Below are positions 35,487-47,360 of a stretch of DNA of 64,000 nt, in pieces (the stretch's first letter is position 1; the number at the start of each line of letters is the position of its first letter). Made by a program: the position numbers and the translations under genes. The stretch spans positions 434,001 through 498,000 of the forward strand of contig BSBK01002795.1 of NCBI GenBank assembly GCA_027943335.1, read 5' to 3'. This DNA comes from Chamaecyparis obtusa. Its lineage: Eukaryota > Streptophyta > Pinopsida > Cupressales > Cupressaceae. The notes under the pieces are model-generated. The model saw nothing but the letters and a program-made list of their open reading frames with translations, had not been told where the DNA came from and ran no database searches.

Positions 35487-36347
35487 TGATGTAGGAGCAT
35501 CCTGGGTGTAAGAGCAATCTTGCATCGCCCGAAAATATTTGTGGTTTTCTTTTCAATAAGGGCTATGTTGTGCAGAGCTGCTATTTATGGAAACTTACTA
35601 TTTTTAGTAAGGTGGTCATATGATCTTAGAATGTTCTAATTTCATAGGTGGAGATCCATTTTGGTTGTATCAGCCTTCTAGTAAAGTTTCCTTGCTGGAT
35701 CAAGTCTAGTTTTCAAGATATTGAAAATTTTTGGTATTGGAAATAGGTTACAAAAACTTTGAACTCAAGTTTGAAATATTTAGAGGCTTGGGACGAGGTT
35801 AAAAATTTGTCTGAATGAATCTTGCTTGATTTATATGTTGTAGAGCCCTTCATGCCCTTTCTGAAATGAGGTCATAATAGTCAATCAGGTCAATGGGTGA
35901 TGACTTATGGTCTCCGAAAGTTGGGCCACTTGAAATGGCAGAAAATAAATTTCTTTCAAATTTTTTGTTTGGGTTTCAAAAAAAATTTTGAGCTGACTTT
36001 GATGTAATAAAATAAGAAATAAAATAATTCTAAGTTTGGTTGGCCTTATTGGCTAAAATTCTAGAACCTTCTGAGGCGCTAGAAAATTGCCTATATAAGG
36101 AAGACTATGGTGTTGTCTTAGGTAGTTAGTAGCAGTTATGGGTAGTAGATCTATGTATTGATTTGAGGCTTTGTCCTACAAAATATTGTAAGGGAATGCC
36201 CATGTGGCTTTGCATATTGTAATTTTGAAAGTTTGTAATTCCAAATTTGTGGAGATAATAAGAAGCCCATTTTATGTTCTTGCATATTGTTTTTGTTTTT
36301 CTATTTCTATTATGTGTTTGAGGTATTAAGGGGAGAACTATTCATCA
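35487..36347 (+). repeat. family A LTR (A2)
   Basis: 861 bp, TGATG...CATCA. Shared 3' LTR of unit 1 and 5' LTR of unit 2. TATA box 36091-36100. Confidence 0.88.
36091..36100 (+). promoter_or_regulatory. TATA box of LTR A2
   Basis: CTATATAAGG at the same LTR position as in A1. Confidence 0.6.
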
Positions 36348-36349
36348 AG

Positions 36350-36361
36350 TGGTATCAGAGC
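36350..36361 (+). other. primer binding site, tRNA-iMet type (A2)
   Basis: TGGTATCAGAGC, exact. Confidence 0.9.
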
Positions 36362-36372
36362 AGGAGTTTCTA

Positions 36373-36551
36373 AGTGTGTAAACAAATCACTGATTGTAAG
36401 GCAGTTTGCACTAGGACCGGTTGTTAGGGTTTCTATGTAAATAGATCATCGACTGTGAAGCAATTTGCACCAGGACCATGGGTTAGGATTTCTGTGTAAA
36501 TAAATCACCAACTATGAGGTTGTTTGCACTAGGATTGTGGTTATGGTTTTA
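36373..36551 (+). repeat. 60-bp leader repeat, 3 copies
   Basis: Copies begin near 36373, 36432 and 36492. Confidence 0.8.
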
Positions 36552-36566
36552 GCAAGAAGTATGAAA

Positions 36567-37640
36567 ATGTCTCCACTAAGGGAACGTAGTAGAAGAGCTA
36601 ATGTTGTAACACCTAAGGCTAGGGAACTACAGAGACAAGTGCAAGCATTGCAAGAGGAGATTCATAGAGAAATGAATCTTAATGTCAGAGATGAAAGAAA
36701 GGATGAAGGTGAAGAAGGAAATTCTAAACAAGGAGAAGTCAAAATTTTGAATCAAGAAGAAGAAAGACTTTTCTAAGCCATTTCGAAGATTAGGAAGAGA
36801 CCTAAGATTGAGGTTTTGACATTTTCTAGAAATCTTAACCTAGAGGAATTAATTGACTGGATCAATGAATGTGAAGAATATTTTGAGTATGAAGATATTG
36901 AGGATCCTAATCAGGTCAAGTTTGTGAAAGCCAGACTTAAGGACCATGCAAAGATTTGGTGGCAAGAGATTTGATTGCAGCAAAATCGAAGAGGAAAAGA
37001 TAAAATCACAAGATGGGAGTGGATGGTGGATAAATTGAAGTGATAGTTCATCCTTGTTGATTATGAGCTTGACCTACTGAAGAAAATGCAAAGTTAGAAG
37101 AAAATAGAAAGATCTGTTCAGGAGTATACAAAGGAGTTCTATCAAGTCCTCATCAGAACAGGCCATGTAGAAGCTGATAAGGATAAATTTGTCCGTTATC
37201 TTAATGGGTTGAGGCCAAGAATTCAGGAGCTGAATCTAGTTTGAATGAACAATATTGAAGAGACATAACAGTTTTCCCTAAAAGTAGAAAAACAATGACC
37301 AAGAAGTTTGAGAGCAGACAAAGCAGAAGAGGTCATGAAGGAAGATCTGGTGGATAGTCATATGGAGATTGAAATGAAGATTCTAAAAAATAGGATGAGG
37401 CCAATAACAGTCAAAATTAGAGAGGAGATAATTTTAGTCATTTCCATGATCAGAATAATATAGATCAAAGAGGAAGAGGAAGAGGACAAGGTTGAGGAAG
37501 AGGAGGCTTCCATGGAACATGATTTCACTATGGAGAAGAAGGTTATAGGGCATTTGAATGTCCTCGATGTCAAGGAACAATAGATAAAAGGAATGAAGGC
37601 TAGGATAGAGTTGCACATATAGATGAAGATGCTAGATCCA
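36567..37640 (+). pseudogene. family A unit 2 gag
   Basis: Start ATGTCTCCACTAAGGGAA at 36,567. The first 70 codons are open to 36,776 (ELQRQVQALQEEIHREMNLN coiled segment, NQEEERLF). The capsid-like core follows after a TAA: RPKIEVLTFSRNLNLEELID, INECEEYFEYEDI, HAKIWWQEI, then EYTKEFYQVLIRTGHVEADK and YLNGLRPRIQ. The C-terminal part is Gly/Arg/Asp-rich with a zinc-knuckle region at about 37,513-37,575, where the first Cys codon is TGA and the second reads TAT. Typical chromovirus gag order; minus-strand open frames here are mirror artefacts. Confidence 0.82.
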
Positions 37641-38148
37641 CAAACTCTAAAGATGTTGAAAGAGGAGAAACATTGATTAACAGAAGAGTCTTGTTGAGTG
37701 GTGAGAATGAACCTGAGCAAAGGAGAAGCATGTTTCACACCAAGTGCAAGTGTGAGGGTAAGTGTTATGATGTGATTATTGATAGTCGTAGTACTGATAA
37801 TTTTGTGTCAGAAGAGATGGTGACAAAGTTGAAGCTCAAGAGGTAGAAACATCCACATCCATATCAGGTTGCCTAGATGTAGGATGATGACAAGGTCATG
37901 GTTAGTGAACAGTGCCTAGTGAAGTTCAAGATTGGCGGGTACCATGATGAGGTACGGATGCATGTCATATGTTGTTGGGTAGACCTTGGTAGTTTGATAG
38001 GTGTGCTATACATGATGTTCATGTGAATACCTATTCCCTGATAAAGGATGGAGTATGACATAAGCTAAAACCATCGAAGGAAATAGAAGAAAAGGTATGT
38101 GGTAATGCAAGAATAAATTTTTTTGATAGAGAAAATTTCTCAGATGGT
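37641..38148 (+). pseudogene. family A unit 2 protease
   Basis: Retropepsin region: the active-site motif is D-S-R-S at 37,781-37,792 (Gly replaced by Arg), then EEMVTKLKLKR, KHPHPYQVA and MLLGRPW-like codons (about 37,970). Stops interrupt. About 18 bp of the GDIIYM segment seen in other units is absent near 37,958. Confidence 0.75.
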
Positions 38149-38830
38149 ATGCGGCATGACCATATGTGTTTTACCTTAATTCCAAAGGTTGGGAAAGAGG
38201 AAGTAGAAGATGTACCTATAGAAGTTGCAAAATTATTGAATGTGTTTCAAGATATTGTATCCAATAATGTGCCTGATGGATTACCACCAATAAGAAAGAT
38301 CAGTCATCAAATGGACTTGATTCCAAGACCCCGTTTGCCAAAAAAGGTAGCACACAGAATGACACTAGTAGAAAGTGAAGAGTTGAAGACATATTTGAAG
38401 TTTAGCTCATCACATCATCCATACATTCTATATGGAAGTAGCCCCACAAATGCATCTATGCTGAGGAAGATAGATAAAGGAGAAAAAAGTAGTACTGAAG
38501 ATGAAGATTTTGCAGAACATTTGAAGAACATCCATGAGGAGGTGAGGAAGCATATTACCAAGATGAATGCATAGTACAAGGCTAAGGCAAATGAGAAAAG
38601 GAGGCATAATGAATTTCAAGTTGGAGATTAAGTCATGGTTCATTTGCAGAAGGAGAAATTTCCAGTTGGTACATATAACAAGCTGAAAATAAAGAAGTTT
38701 GGGCCATGTAAGATACTAAAGAAGTATGATTCAGGAAATGCATATGAAGTAGAGTTACCTATTGAGCTGAATATTTAACTAGTAATTAACATTTCAGATT
38801 TGATAGAGTATCATGAAGGAGGTGTTGAAG
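38149..38830 (+). pseudogene. family A unit 2: RT stub-integrase C-term in-frame fusion
   Basis: 38,149-38,574 is uninterrupted for 141 codons across the family deletion. It reads from the pre-RT linker (VEDVPIEVAKLLNVFQDIV) through the first RT motif (LPPIRKISHQMDLIPR, AHRMTLVESEEL) straight into integrase C-terminal sequence (TYLKFSSSHHP, LRKIDKGE, DFAEHLKNIHEEVRKHITKM). Junction at about 38,381-38,392. No RT core, RNase H or DDE core is present. The tail continues with [15 protein letters not shown] (GPY/F-type) to 38,830. The shared in-frame junction suggests the deleted form was itself translated. Confidence 0.85.
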
Positions 38831-38875
38831 ATGAGGTTATAGTAGCATAGTGGAGTATTCTAGCAACTAGTTTAG

Positions 38876-39077
38876 ATATCAAAGAGATTGAGGACATACT
38901 GGAGAGTTGTGTTGGTAGAAGTACAAGGAACAAGAAATATGAAGAATATCTGATCAAATGGAAACAAAAATCTATTGAAGATTCATCATGGGTGACAAGG
39001 GAGGAGGTTGACCACCTTGGTTTTCCTCTTCACACCTAAGTCATGACAGGGTCACTTCTAAAATTACCCCAGGTGCC
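38876..39077 (+). pseudogene. family A unit 2 chromodomain
   Basis: IEDILESCVGRSTRNKKYEE, YLIKWKQKSIEDSSWVTREE, then LGFPLHT and a TAA; the aromatic-cage pattern of chromovirus group chromodomains is largely preserved. Would bind methylated histone tails. Confidence 0.8.
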
Positions 39078-39910
39078 TGATGCAGAGGCATCCTAGGTGT
39101 AAGAGCAATCTTGCATCACCCAAAAATATTTTTGGTTTTCTTTTCAATAAGGGCTCTCTTGTGTAGAGCTTCTATTTATGGAAATTTACTATTTTTACTA
39201 AGTTGGTCATATGATCTCAGAATGTTCTGATTTCATAGGAGGAGGTTCATTTCATTGTTGGATCAAGTCTAGTTTTGAAGATATTAAAAATTTTCAGTAT
39301 TAAAAATAGGGTATAGAAACTTTGAACTTAGTTTTGAAGGCTTTAGAGGCACCAGATGAGGTCAAAACATCAATAGAATGAAGCTTGCTTGAATCAAGCA
39401 TTGTAGAGCACTTCATGCCCTTTCTAAAATGGGATCATAATAGTCAATTGGGTCAATGGGTGATGACTTATGGTCTCTAGAAGCTGGGCCACCTGAAATG
39501 GAAAAAAAAAAATTTCCTTCAAAATTTTTGTTTGGGTTTCAAAAGTTGTTTTGAGCTGACTTTGATGTAATAAAATTAAAAATAAAATAATTCTAAGTTT
39601 GGTCGGCCTTATTGGCTAAAATTTTGGAACCTTCCCAAGTGGTGGAAAATTGCCTATATAAGGAAAGATGTGGTCTTGTCTTAGACAGTTAGGGGTAGTT
39701 CTCGGTAGTAGATCTAGGTATTGATTCAGGGCTTTGTCCTATAGAATATTGTAAGGGAATGCCCATGTGGCTTTGCATATTGTAATTTTGAAAGTCTATA
39801 ATTACACATTTGTGGAGATAATAAGAAGGCCATTTTATATGCTTGCATATTGTTGTTGTTTCTCTATTTCTATTATGTGTTTTTGATATTAAGGGGAGCA
39901 CCCTTCATCA
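39078..39910 (+). repeat. family A LTR (A3)
   Basis: 833 bp (about 28 bp deleted near 39,255), TGATG...CATCA. TATA box 39654-39663. Confidence 0.88.
39654..39663 (+). promoter_or_regulatory. TATA box of LTR A3
   Basis: CTATATAAGG. Confidence 0.6.
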
Positions 39911-39912
39911 AG

Positions 39913-39924
39913 TAGTATCAGAGA
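39913..39924 (+). other. primer binding site (A3), degraded
   Basis: TAGTATCAGAGA; two changes from the iMet site. Confidence 0.7.
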
Positions 39925-39934
39925 AGGAGTTCCT

Positions 39935-40055
39935 AAGTGTGTAAATAGATCACCGATTGTGAGGCAGTTTGCACTAGGACCATGGGTTAGGGTTTCTGTG
40001 TAAACATATGGTTGACTGTGAGGAAATTTTCACTAGGACCATGGTTAGGGTTTTA
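39935..40055 (+). repeat. 60-bp leader repeat, 2 copies
   Basis: Only two copies here against three in other units. Confidence 0.75.
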
Positions 40056-40070
40056 GCAAGACGCACAAAA

Positions 40071-41140
40071 ATGCCTCCATGAAGAGAATGTGGCAGAAGA
40101 GCCCATGTTATAACCCCTGATGTTAGGGAACTGTAGAGACAAGTGTTAGCATTATAAGAGGAGATTCATAGAGGAATGAATCTTAATGTCAGAGATGAAA
40201 GCGAGGATGAACCGAGGAAGGAAATTCTGAGCAAGTAGAAGTTGAAGTTTTGAATCAAGAAGAAGAAAGACTTTTCTGAGCCATTTCAAAGATCGGGAAG
40301 AGACCTAAGATTGAGGTTCTGATATTTTCTAGAAATCTTAACCAAGAGGAATTCATCGACTAGAGCAATGAATGTGAATAATATTTTGAGTATGAAGATA
40401 TCGAGGATCCTGATTAGGTCAATTTTGTGAATGCCATACTGGAGGTCCATGCAAAGATCTAGTGGCAAGAGATTCAATTGGAGTGAAATTGAAGAGGAAA
40501 GGATAAAATCATAAGATGAGAGTAGATGGTGGATAAATTGAAGTGACAATTCATCCCTATTGATTATGAGCTTGACCTACTGAAGAAAATGCAAACTTTG
40601 AAGCAAGAAGGAAGATCTGTTCAGGAGTATACAGACGAGTTCTATCGAATCCTCATCAGAATAGGCCATTTAGAAGCTTATAAGGAGAAAGTTGCCCATT
40701 ACCTTAATGGGTTGAGGCCAAGCATTTAGGAGGAGCTGAATCTGGTTCCAATAAATAGTATTTAAGAGGCATACTAGTTTTCCCTAAAAGTAGAATAAAA
40801 GATGAGCAAGAAGTTTGAGAGCAGACAAAATAGAATTGGTCATGATGGAAGATCTAGAGGATGGTCATATGGAGATCGAAATGAAGATCTGGAAAAGTAG
40901 GATGAGGGTAGTAATAGTTAAAATAAGAGAGGAGATAATTTCAATCATTTCCATGATCAGAATAATAGAGATTAGAAAGGAAGAGGAAGAGGACAAGGTT
41001 CGAGAAGAGGAGGCTTCTATGGAACATGTTTTCACTATGGAGAAGAAGGTGATAGGGTATTTGAATTTCCTCAATTTCAAGGAAGGAAAGATAGGAGGAT
41101 TGAAGGCCAAGCCAGAGTTGCACATATAGATGAAGATTCC
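40071..41140 (+). pseudogene. family A unit 3 gag
   Basis: Start ATGCCTCCATGAAGAGAA at 40,071 with TGA at codon 4 (family Arg). Capsid core with NQEEERLF, CEYFEYEDIED, QEIQLE; EYTDEFYRILIRIGH; YLNGLRP. Gly/Arg-rich region and zinc knuckle near 41,022-41,085, CFHYGEEG-like with the second Cys changed to Tyr. Multiple frameshifts. Confidence 0.8.
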
Positions 41141-41640
41141 AGATCACCAAACTCTAAAGATGCTAAAAGAGGAGAAACATTGATTAACAGAAGAGTCCTG
41201 CTGAGTGGTGAGAATGAACTTGAGTAAAGGAGGAGCCTATTTTGCACCAGGTGCAAGTGTGATGGTAAGTGTTGTGATGTGATTATTGATAGAGGCAGTA
41301 CTGATAATGTGGTTTTAGAAGAGATGGTGAAAAATTTGAAGCTCAAGAGGCATAAATATCCACATCCATATCAAGTTGTCTGGGTGCAGGATGACCACAA
41401 GGTCATGGTTAGTGAATAGTGCCTAGTGAAGTTCAAGATTTGTGGGTACCATGATGAGGTACTATGCGATATCATATATATGGATACATGTCCTATGTTG
41501 TTGGGTAGACCTTGGAAGTTTGAAAGGTGTAATGTACATGATGGTCATGGGAATACCTATTACCTGATAAAGGATGGAGTGTGATATAAGCTAAAACCAT
41601 TCAAGGAAACAAAAGAAAAGGTATGTGGTAATGCAAGAAT
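41141..41640 (+). pseudogene. family A unit 3 protease
   Basis: Active-site motif D-R-G-S at about 41,288 (Ser to Arg). Followed by TDNVVLEEMVKNLKLKRHKY, PHPYQVVWVQDDHKVM, CDIIYMDTCPMLLGRPWKF. Intact in length. Confidence 0.78.
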
Positions 41641-42370
41641 AAATTTTTTTGATAGAGGAAATTTCTCAAATGCTATGCAACATGAGCATGTGTTTTACCT
41701 TAATTCCAAAGGCTAGGAAAGAGGAAGTAGAAGATTTACCTGTAGAAGTTGCAAAATTATTGAATGTGTTTTAGAATATTGTATCTGATAATGTGCCTAA
41801 TGGATTACCACCAGTAAGAAAGATCATTCATAAGATGGACTTGAGTCCAAGAGCCAGTTTGCCAAAAAAGGTAGCACACAGAATGACACTAGTATAAAGT
41901 GAAAAGTTGAAGACATATTTGAAGTTTAGTTCATCACACCATCCATAGATTGTATATGGAAGTAGCCCCAAAAATGCATCTGAGTTGAGGAAGATAGATA
42001 AAGGAGAAATAAGTAGTGCTAAAGTTGAGGATTTTGCAGAACATTTGAAAAACATCAATGGGGAGGTGAGGAAGCACATTGCCAAGATGAATGTGTAGTA
42101 TAAGGTTAAGGCATATGAGAAAAGGAGGCATAAGGATTTTCAAGTTAGAGATGAAGTCATGGTTCATTTCTAGAAGGAGTGATTTCTAGTTGGTACATAT
42201 AACAAGCTAAAAATGAAGAAGTTTGGGCCATGTAAGATACTAAAGAAGCGTGATTCAGGAAATGCATATGAAGTAGAGTTACCTACTGAGCTGACTATTT
42301 CACCAGTGTTTAACATTTTATATTTCATAGAGTATTATGAAGGAGGTGTTGAAAATGAGGTTACAACAAC
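41641..42370 (+). pseudogene. family A unit 3: RT stub-integrase C-term fusion
   Basis: Same junction as units 1, 2 and 5 (about 41,905-41,916: AGTGAAAAGTTGAAGACATA). RT stub LPPVRKIIHKMDLS; integrase tail [45 protein letters not shown]. Stops TAG/TGA present. Confidence 0.82.
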
Positions 42371-42601
42371 ATAGTGGAGTATTCTAGCAACCAGTTTAGA
42401 TATCAAAGAGATTGAGCACATACTGGATAGTTGTGTTGGAAAAAGCACAAGGAACATGACATATGAAGAATATCTAGTCAAATGGAAATGATGACCTATT
42501 GAAGATTCATCATGGCTGACAAGGGAGGAGGTTGACCACCTTGGTTTTCCACTTCACACCTAAGTCATGATAGGGTCACATCTCAAATTACCCTAGGTGT
42601 C
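42371..42601 (+). pseudogene. family A unit 3 chromodomain
   Basis: IEHILDSCVGKSTRNMTYEE, YLVKWK then TGA, IEDSSWLTREEVDHLGF. Ends just before LTR A4. Confidence 0.78.
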
Positions 42602-43462
42602 TGATGCAGGAGCATCCTGGGTGTAAGAGCAATCTTACATCACCCAAAAATATTTATAGTTTTCTTTTCAATAATGGCTATCTTGTGTAGAGCTCATATT
42701 TATGGAAACTTACTATTTTTAGGAAGGTAGTTATATGATCTCATAATGTGCTGATTTCACAAGTAGAGGTTCATTTTGGTCATATTAGCCAGCCAGTAAA
42801 GTTTCATTGCTAGATCAAGTATAGTTTTGGAGATATTGAAAATTTTTGATATTGGAAATAGGATATAGAAACTTTGAACTTAGTTTTGAAGGCTTTAGAG
42901 GCCCGGGATGAATTGGAAAAATTGGCTGAATGAAGTTTTCTTGATTTAGATGTTGTAGAGCACTTCATGACCTTTCCGAAATGCGGTCATAATAGTCCAT
43001 CAGGTCAACAAGTAATGACTTATGGTCTCTGAAAGTTGGGCCACCTGAAATGACTGAAAATAAATTTTCGTCAAAATTTTTGTTTGGCTTTCAAAAGTTT
43101 TTTTGAGCCAAATTTGATGTAATAAAATGAAAAATAAAATAATTCTAAGTTTGGTCAGCCTTATTGGCTAAAATTTTGGAACCTTCCTAGGCGGTGGAAA
43201 ATTGCCTATATAAGGAAGGCTGTGGAGTTGTCTTAGGCAGTTAGGGGTAGTTCTGGGTAGTAGATTTGGATATTGATTTGAGGCTTTGTCCTATAGAATA
43301 TTGTAAGGGAATGCCCATGCGGCTTTGCATATTATAATTCTGAAAGTCTATAATTCCACATTTGTGGAGATAATAAGAAGCCCATTTTCTATTCTTCCAT
43401 ATTGTTGTTGTTTTTCTATTTTTGTTATATGTTTGTGGTATTAAGGGGAGAACCCTTCATCA
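42602..43462 (+). repeat. family A LTR (A4)
   Basis: 861 bp, TGATGCAGG...CTTCATCA. TATA box 43206-43215. Confidence 0.88.
43206..43215 (+). promoter_or_regulatory. TATA box of LTR A4
   Basis: CTATATAAGG. Confidence 0.6.
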
Positions 43463-43464
43463 AG

Positions 43465-43476
43465 TGGTATCAGAGT
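43465..43476 (+). other. primer binding site (A4)
   Basis: TGGTATCAGAGT, one change from the iMet site. Confidence 0.8.
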
Positions 43477-43489
43477 AGGAGTTCTTGAG

Positions 43490-43672
43490 TGTGTAAAGAG
43501 ATCACTGATTGTGAGCCAGTTTGCACCAGGACCCTAGACTGTGGGTTAAAGTTTCTGTGTAAACAAATCACCAACTATGAGGTAGTTTGCACCAGTATAG
43601 TGGGTTAGGGTTTCTATGTAAATAGATCACTGACTGTGAGGTAGTTTTCACCAAGACCATGGTTAGGGTTAT
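43490..43672 (+). repeat. 60-bp leader repeat, 3 copies
   Basis: Three copies; the first carries an extra ACCCTAG insertion. Confidence 0.75.
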
Positions 43673-43688
43673 GCAAAGAAGCACAAAA

Positions 43689-44627
43689 ATGCCTCCACGA
43701 AGGGAACATGGTAGAAGAGCTAGTGTTGTAACACTTGATGTTAGGGAACTGTAGAGACAAGTATGAGCATTGCAAGAGGAGATTCACAAAGGAATGAATC
43801 TTAATGTCATAGATGAAAGTGAGGATGAAGAAAAAGAAGAAAATTCTAAACAAGGAGAAGTCAAACTCTTAAATCAAGAAGAAGAAACACTTTTCCGAGC
43901 CTTTTCAAAGATCGGGAAGAGACCTTAGATTGAGGTTCTGACATTTTCTAGAAATCTTAACCTAGAGGAATTGATTGATTGAATCAATGAATGTGAAGAA
44001 TAGTTTGAGTATGAAGATATCAAGGATCTTGATCAGGTCAAGTTTGCGAAGGCCAAACTGAAGGGCCATTCGAAGATCTGGTGGAAAAAGATTCAATTAG
44101 AGTGAAATTGAAGAGGAAAGGATAAAATCACAAGATGAGAGTGGATGGGGGATAAATTGAAGTGACAGTTCATCCCTATTGATTATGAGCATGACCTACT
44201 GAAGAAAATGGAAAGTTAGAAGCAAGTAGGAAGATCTGTTCAGGAGCATAACGAGGAGTTCTATCAAATCCTCATCAAAATAGGCCATGCGAAAGCTGAT
44301 ATGAGCATTTAGGAGGAGCTGAATCTGTTTCAAATGAATAGTATTGAAGAGGCATACCAGTTTTCCCTAAAAGTAGAAGAAAAGAAGAACAAGAAGTTTG
44401 AGAGTAGACAAAGCAAAAGAGGTTGTGATGGAAGATCTGGTGAACAGTCATATGGAGATCAAAATGAAGATCCAAAAAAGTTGGATGAGGCCAGTATCTG
44501 TTAAAATCAGAGAGGAGATAATTTCAATCATTTCCATGACTAGAATAATAAAGATCAGAGAGGAAGAGGAAGAGGACAAAGTTAAGGAAGAGGAGGCTTA
44601 TGTGGAACATGATTTCACTGTGTTGGT
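43689..44627 (+). pseudogene. family A unit 4 gag
   Basis: ATGCCTCCACGAAGGGAA at 43,689. Capsid core as in other units (EELID, INECEE, KFAKAKLKGHSKIWW). A stretch corresponding to 'EKVARYLNGLRP' is missing near 44,300. It breaks off inside the zinc knuckle at about 44,625, where it is joined to the chromodomain. Confidence 0.78.
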
Positions 44628-44760
44628 AGGAGCACAAGGGATAGGACATATGAAGAATATCTGGTCAAATGAAAATGATGAACTATTGAAGAATCATCAT
44701 GGCTGACAAGGGAGGAGATTGAACACCTTATTTTTCCTCTTCAAACCTGAGTCATGATAG
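44611..44760 (+). pseudogene. family A unit 4: zinc knuckle joined to chromodomain
   Basis: A second, larger deletion removes protease, RT stub and integrase C-term. In the gag frame the knuckle start (GLCGT, stop, FHC) runs directly into VGRSTRDRTYEEYLVK, the chromodomain, also in frame. The junction at about 44,624-44,628 uses a TGTG present in both parents. Confidence 0.78.
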
Positions 44761-44777
44761 GGTCAATTCTCAAATTA

Positions 44778-45585
44778 CCCAAAAATATTTCTGGTTTTCT
44801 TTCCAATAAGGGCTATCTTGTGTAGAGCTGCTATTATGGAAACTTACTATTTTTAGTAAGTTGGTCATATATGATCTCAGAATGTTCTAATTTCATAGGT
44901 GGAGGTTCATTTTGGTTGTATCAGTCTACCAGTAAAGCTTCATTGTTGGATCAAGTATAGTTTTGAGGATATTGAAAATTTTTAGTATTGGAAATAGGGT
45001 ACAGAAACTTTGAACTCAATTTTGAAGTCTTTGGAGGCTCTAGATGAGCTTGAAACTTCAACTAAATGAATATTTCTTGATTCAAGCATTGTAGAGTGCT
45101 TCATGCCCTGTTCGAAATGGGGTCATAATAGTCAATCGGGTCAATGGGTGATGACTTATGGTCTCCAAAAGTTGGGCCACCTGAAATAGCAGAAAATAAA
45201 TTTCCTTCAAAATTTTAGTTTGGGTTTCAAAAGATGTTTTGAGCTGACTTTGATGTAATAAAATGAAAAATAAAATAATTCTAACTTTGCTTAGCCTTAT
45301 TGGCTAAAATTCTAGAACCTTCCTAGGGGGTGGAAAATTGCCTATATAAGGAAGGTTGTGGTCTTGTCTTAGGTAGTTAGGGGCAGTTCTAGGTAGTAGA
45401 TCTAGGTATTGATTCGAGGCTTTTTCCTATAGAATATTGTAAGGGAATGCCCATGTGGCTTTGCATATTGTAATTCTAAAAGTCTGTAATTCCACATTTG
45501 TGGAGATAATAAGAATCTCATTTTCTGTTGTTGTTTCTCTATTTTTTTGGTCTATTTGTGGTATTAAGAGGAGCACTCTTCATCA
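44778..45585 (+). repeat. family A LTR (A5), 5'-truncated
   Basis: Lacks the first ~50 bp: AAATTACCC (before the LTR) is joined to CCCAAAAATATTT (inside it), a deletion between two ACCC copies. Ends CATCA; TATA box 45342-45351. Confidence 0.85.
45342..45351 (+). promoter_or_regulatory. TATA box of LTR A5
   Basis: CTATATAAGG. Confidence 0.6.
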
Positions 45586-45587
45586 AG

Positions 45588-45599
45588 TGGTATCAGACC
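45588..45599 (+). other. primer binding site (A5)
   Basis: TGGTATCAGACC, one change from TGGTATCAGAGC. Confidence 0.8.
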
Positions 45600-45607
45600 A
45601 TGAGTTC

Positions 45608-45790
45608 CTAAGTGTGTAAATAGATCACCTATTGTGAGGTAGTTTGCACCAAGATCATGGGTTAGGGTTTTTGTGTAAACAAATCCCCGACTATGAGGCA
45701 GTTTGCACTAGGACCATGGGTTGGGGTTTCTATGTAAATAGATCATCGACTGTGAGATAGTTTGCACCAAGACCGTGGTTAGGGTTTTAG
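45608..45790 (+). repeat. 60-bp leader repeat, 3 copies
   Basis: Three copies with GGTTAGGGTTT or GGTTGGGGTTT cores. Confidence 0.75.
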
Positions 45791-45804
45791 TGAGAAGCAC
45801 GAAA

Positions 45805-46865
45805 ATGCCTCCATGAAGAGAACATGGTGAAAGATCTGGTGTTGTAACACCTGAGGTTAGGGAACTATAGAGACAAGTGCAAGCATTGCAAGAGGAGATT
45901 CGCAGAGGAATAAATCTTAATGTCAGCGATTAAAGCTAGGATGAAGCCGAAGAAGGAAATTTTGAACAAGGAGAAGTCAAAGTTTTGAATCAAAAAGAAG
46001 AAAGACTTTTCCAATCCATTTCAAAGATTGAGAAGAGACCTAAGATTAAGGTTCTGACATTTTCTGGAAATCTTAACCCAAAAGAATTGATCGACTGGAT
46101 CAATGAATGTAAAGAATATTTTGAGTATGAAGATATCAAGGATCTTGATCGGGTCAAGTTTGTGAAGGCCAGACTAAAGGGCCATGCAAAGATCTAGTGG
46201 CAAGAGATTCAATTGGAGTGAAATTGAAGAGGAAAGGATAAAATCACAAGATGGGAGTGGATGGTGGATAAATTGAAGTGACAGTTCATCCCTGTTGATT
46301 ATGAGCTTGACCTACTAAAGAAAATGCAAAGTTTGAAGCAAGTGAGAAGATCTGTTTAGGAGTATATAGAGGAGTTCTATTGAATCCTCATTAGAACAGG
46401 CCATGTGGAAGCTGATAAGGAGAAAGTTTCTTGTTACCTTAATGGGTTGAGGCCAAACATTTAGGAGGAGTTGAATCTGGTTTGAATGAATAGTATTGAA
46501 GAGGCATACTAGTTTCCTCTAAAAGTAGAAGAAAAGCTAAACAAGAAGTTTGAGAGCAGACAAAGTGGAAGAGGTCATGATGGAAGGTCTAGTGGATGGT
46601 CATATAGAAATTGAAATGAAGATCTAAAAATGTAGGATGAGGCCTATAATAGTTGGAATCAAAGATGAGATAATTTCAATCATTTCCATGATTAGAATAA
46701 TAGAGATCAAAGGAAGAGGAAGAGGACAAGGTTCAAGAAAAGGAGGCTTCCATGGAACATGTTTTCACCATGGAGAAGAAGGTCATAGGGTATTTGAATG
46801 TCCTCAATGTCAAGGATAGATAGGAGGAAGGAAGGCTAGGCCAGGCCAGAATTGCACATATAGAT
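45805..46865 (+). pseudogene. family A unit 5 gag
   Basis: ATGCCTCCATGAAGAGAA at 45,805. 45,985-46,197 is open (RPKIKVLTFSGNLNPKELID, INECKEYFEYEDI, VKFVKARLKGHAKI). 46,637-46,819 is open over the C-terminal end with GRGRGQGSRKGG and the zinc knuckle CFHHGEEGHRVFECPQC, where the second Cys is His. Confidence 0.82.
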
Positions 46866-47360
46866 GAATATGCCAAATCATCAAACTCTGAAGATGCTGA
46901 AAGAGGAGAAAAATTGATTAATAGAAGATTCCTACTGAGTGCTTAGAATGAACATGAGAAAAGGAGGAGCCTATTTTGCACCAGGTGCAAGTGTGAGGGT
47001 AAGTGTTGTGATGTGATTATTGATAGTGGTAGTAATGATAATTTGGTGTCAGAAGAGATGGTGACAAAGTTGAAGCTCAATTTGTAGAAACATCCACATC
47101 CATATCGGGTTGCCTGGGTGCAGGATGACCACAAGGTCATTGTCAGTGAATAGTGCCTATTGAAGTTCAAGATTGGTAGGTACCATGATGAGGTACTATG
47201 CGATATCATATCCATGGATGCAAGACATATGTTGTTGGGTAGACCTTGGTAGTTTGATAGGTGTGTTGTACATGATGGTCATGCGAATACCTATTCCTTG
47301 ATAAAGGATGGAGTGCAACATAAGCTAAAACAATTAAAGGAAATAGAAGAAAAGGTATGT
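46866..47360 (+). pseudogene. family A unit 5 protease
   Basis: DSGSNDNLVSEEM near 47,023, keeping the catalytic DSG. Followed by KHPHPYRVAWVQDDHKVIV, YHDEVLCDIISMDARHMLLG. TAG stops. Confidence 0.78.

Noticed and set aside
37358..37738. Minus-strand open frames of 60-126 codons, also at 40,865-41,346
   Set aside because: Mirror frames of family A gag and protease, present because the sense strand is rich in GAA/GAG codons.
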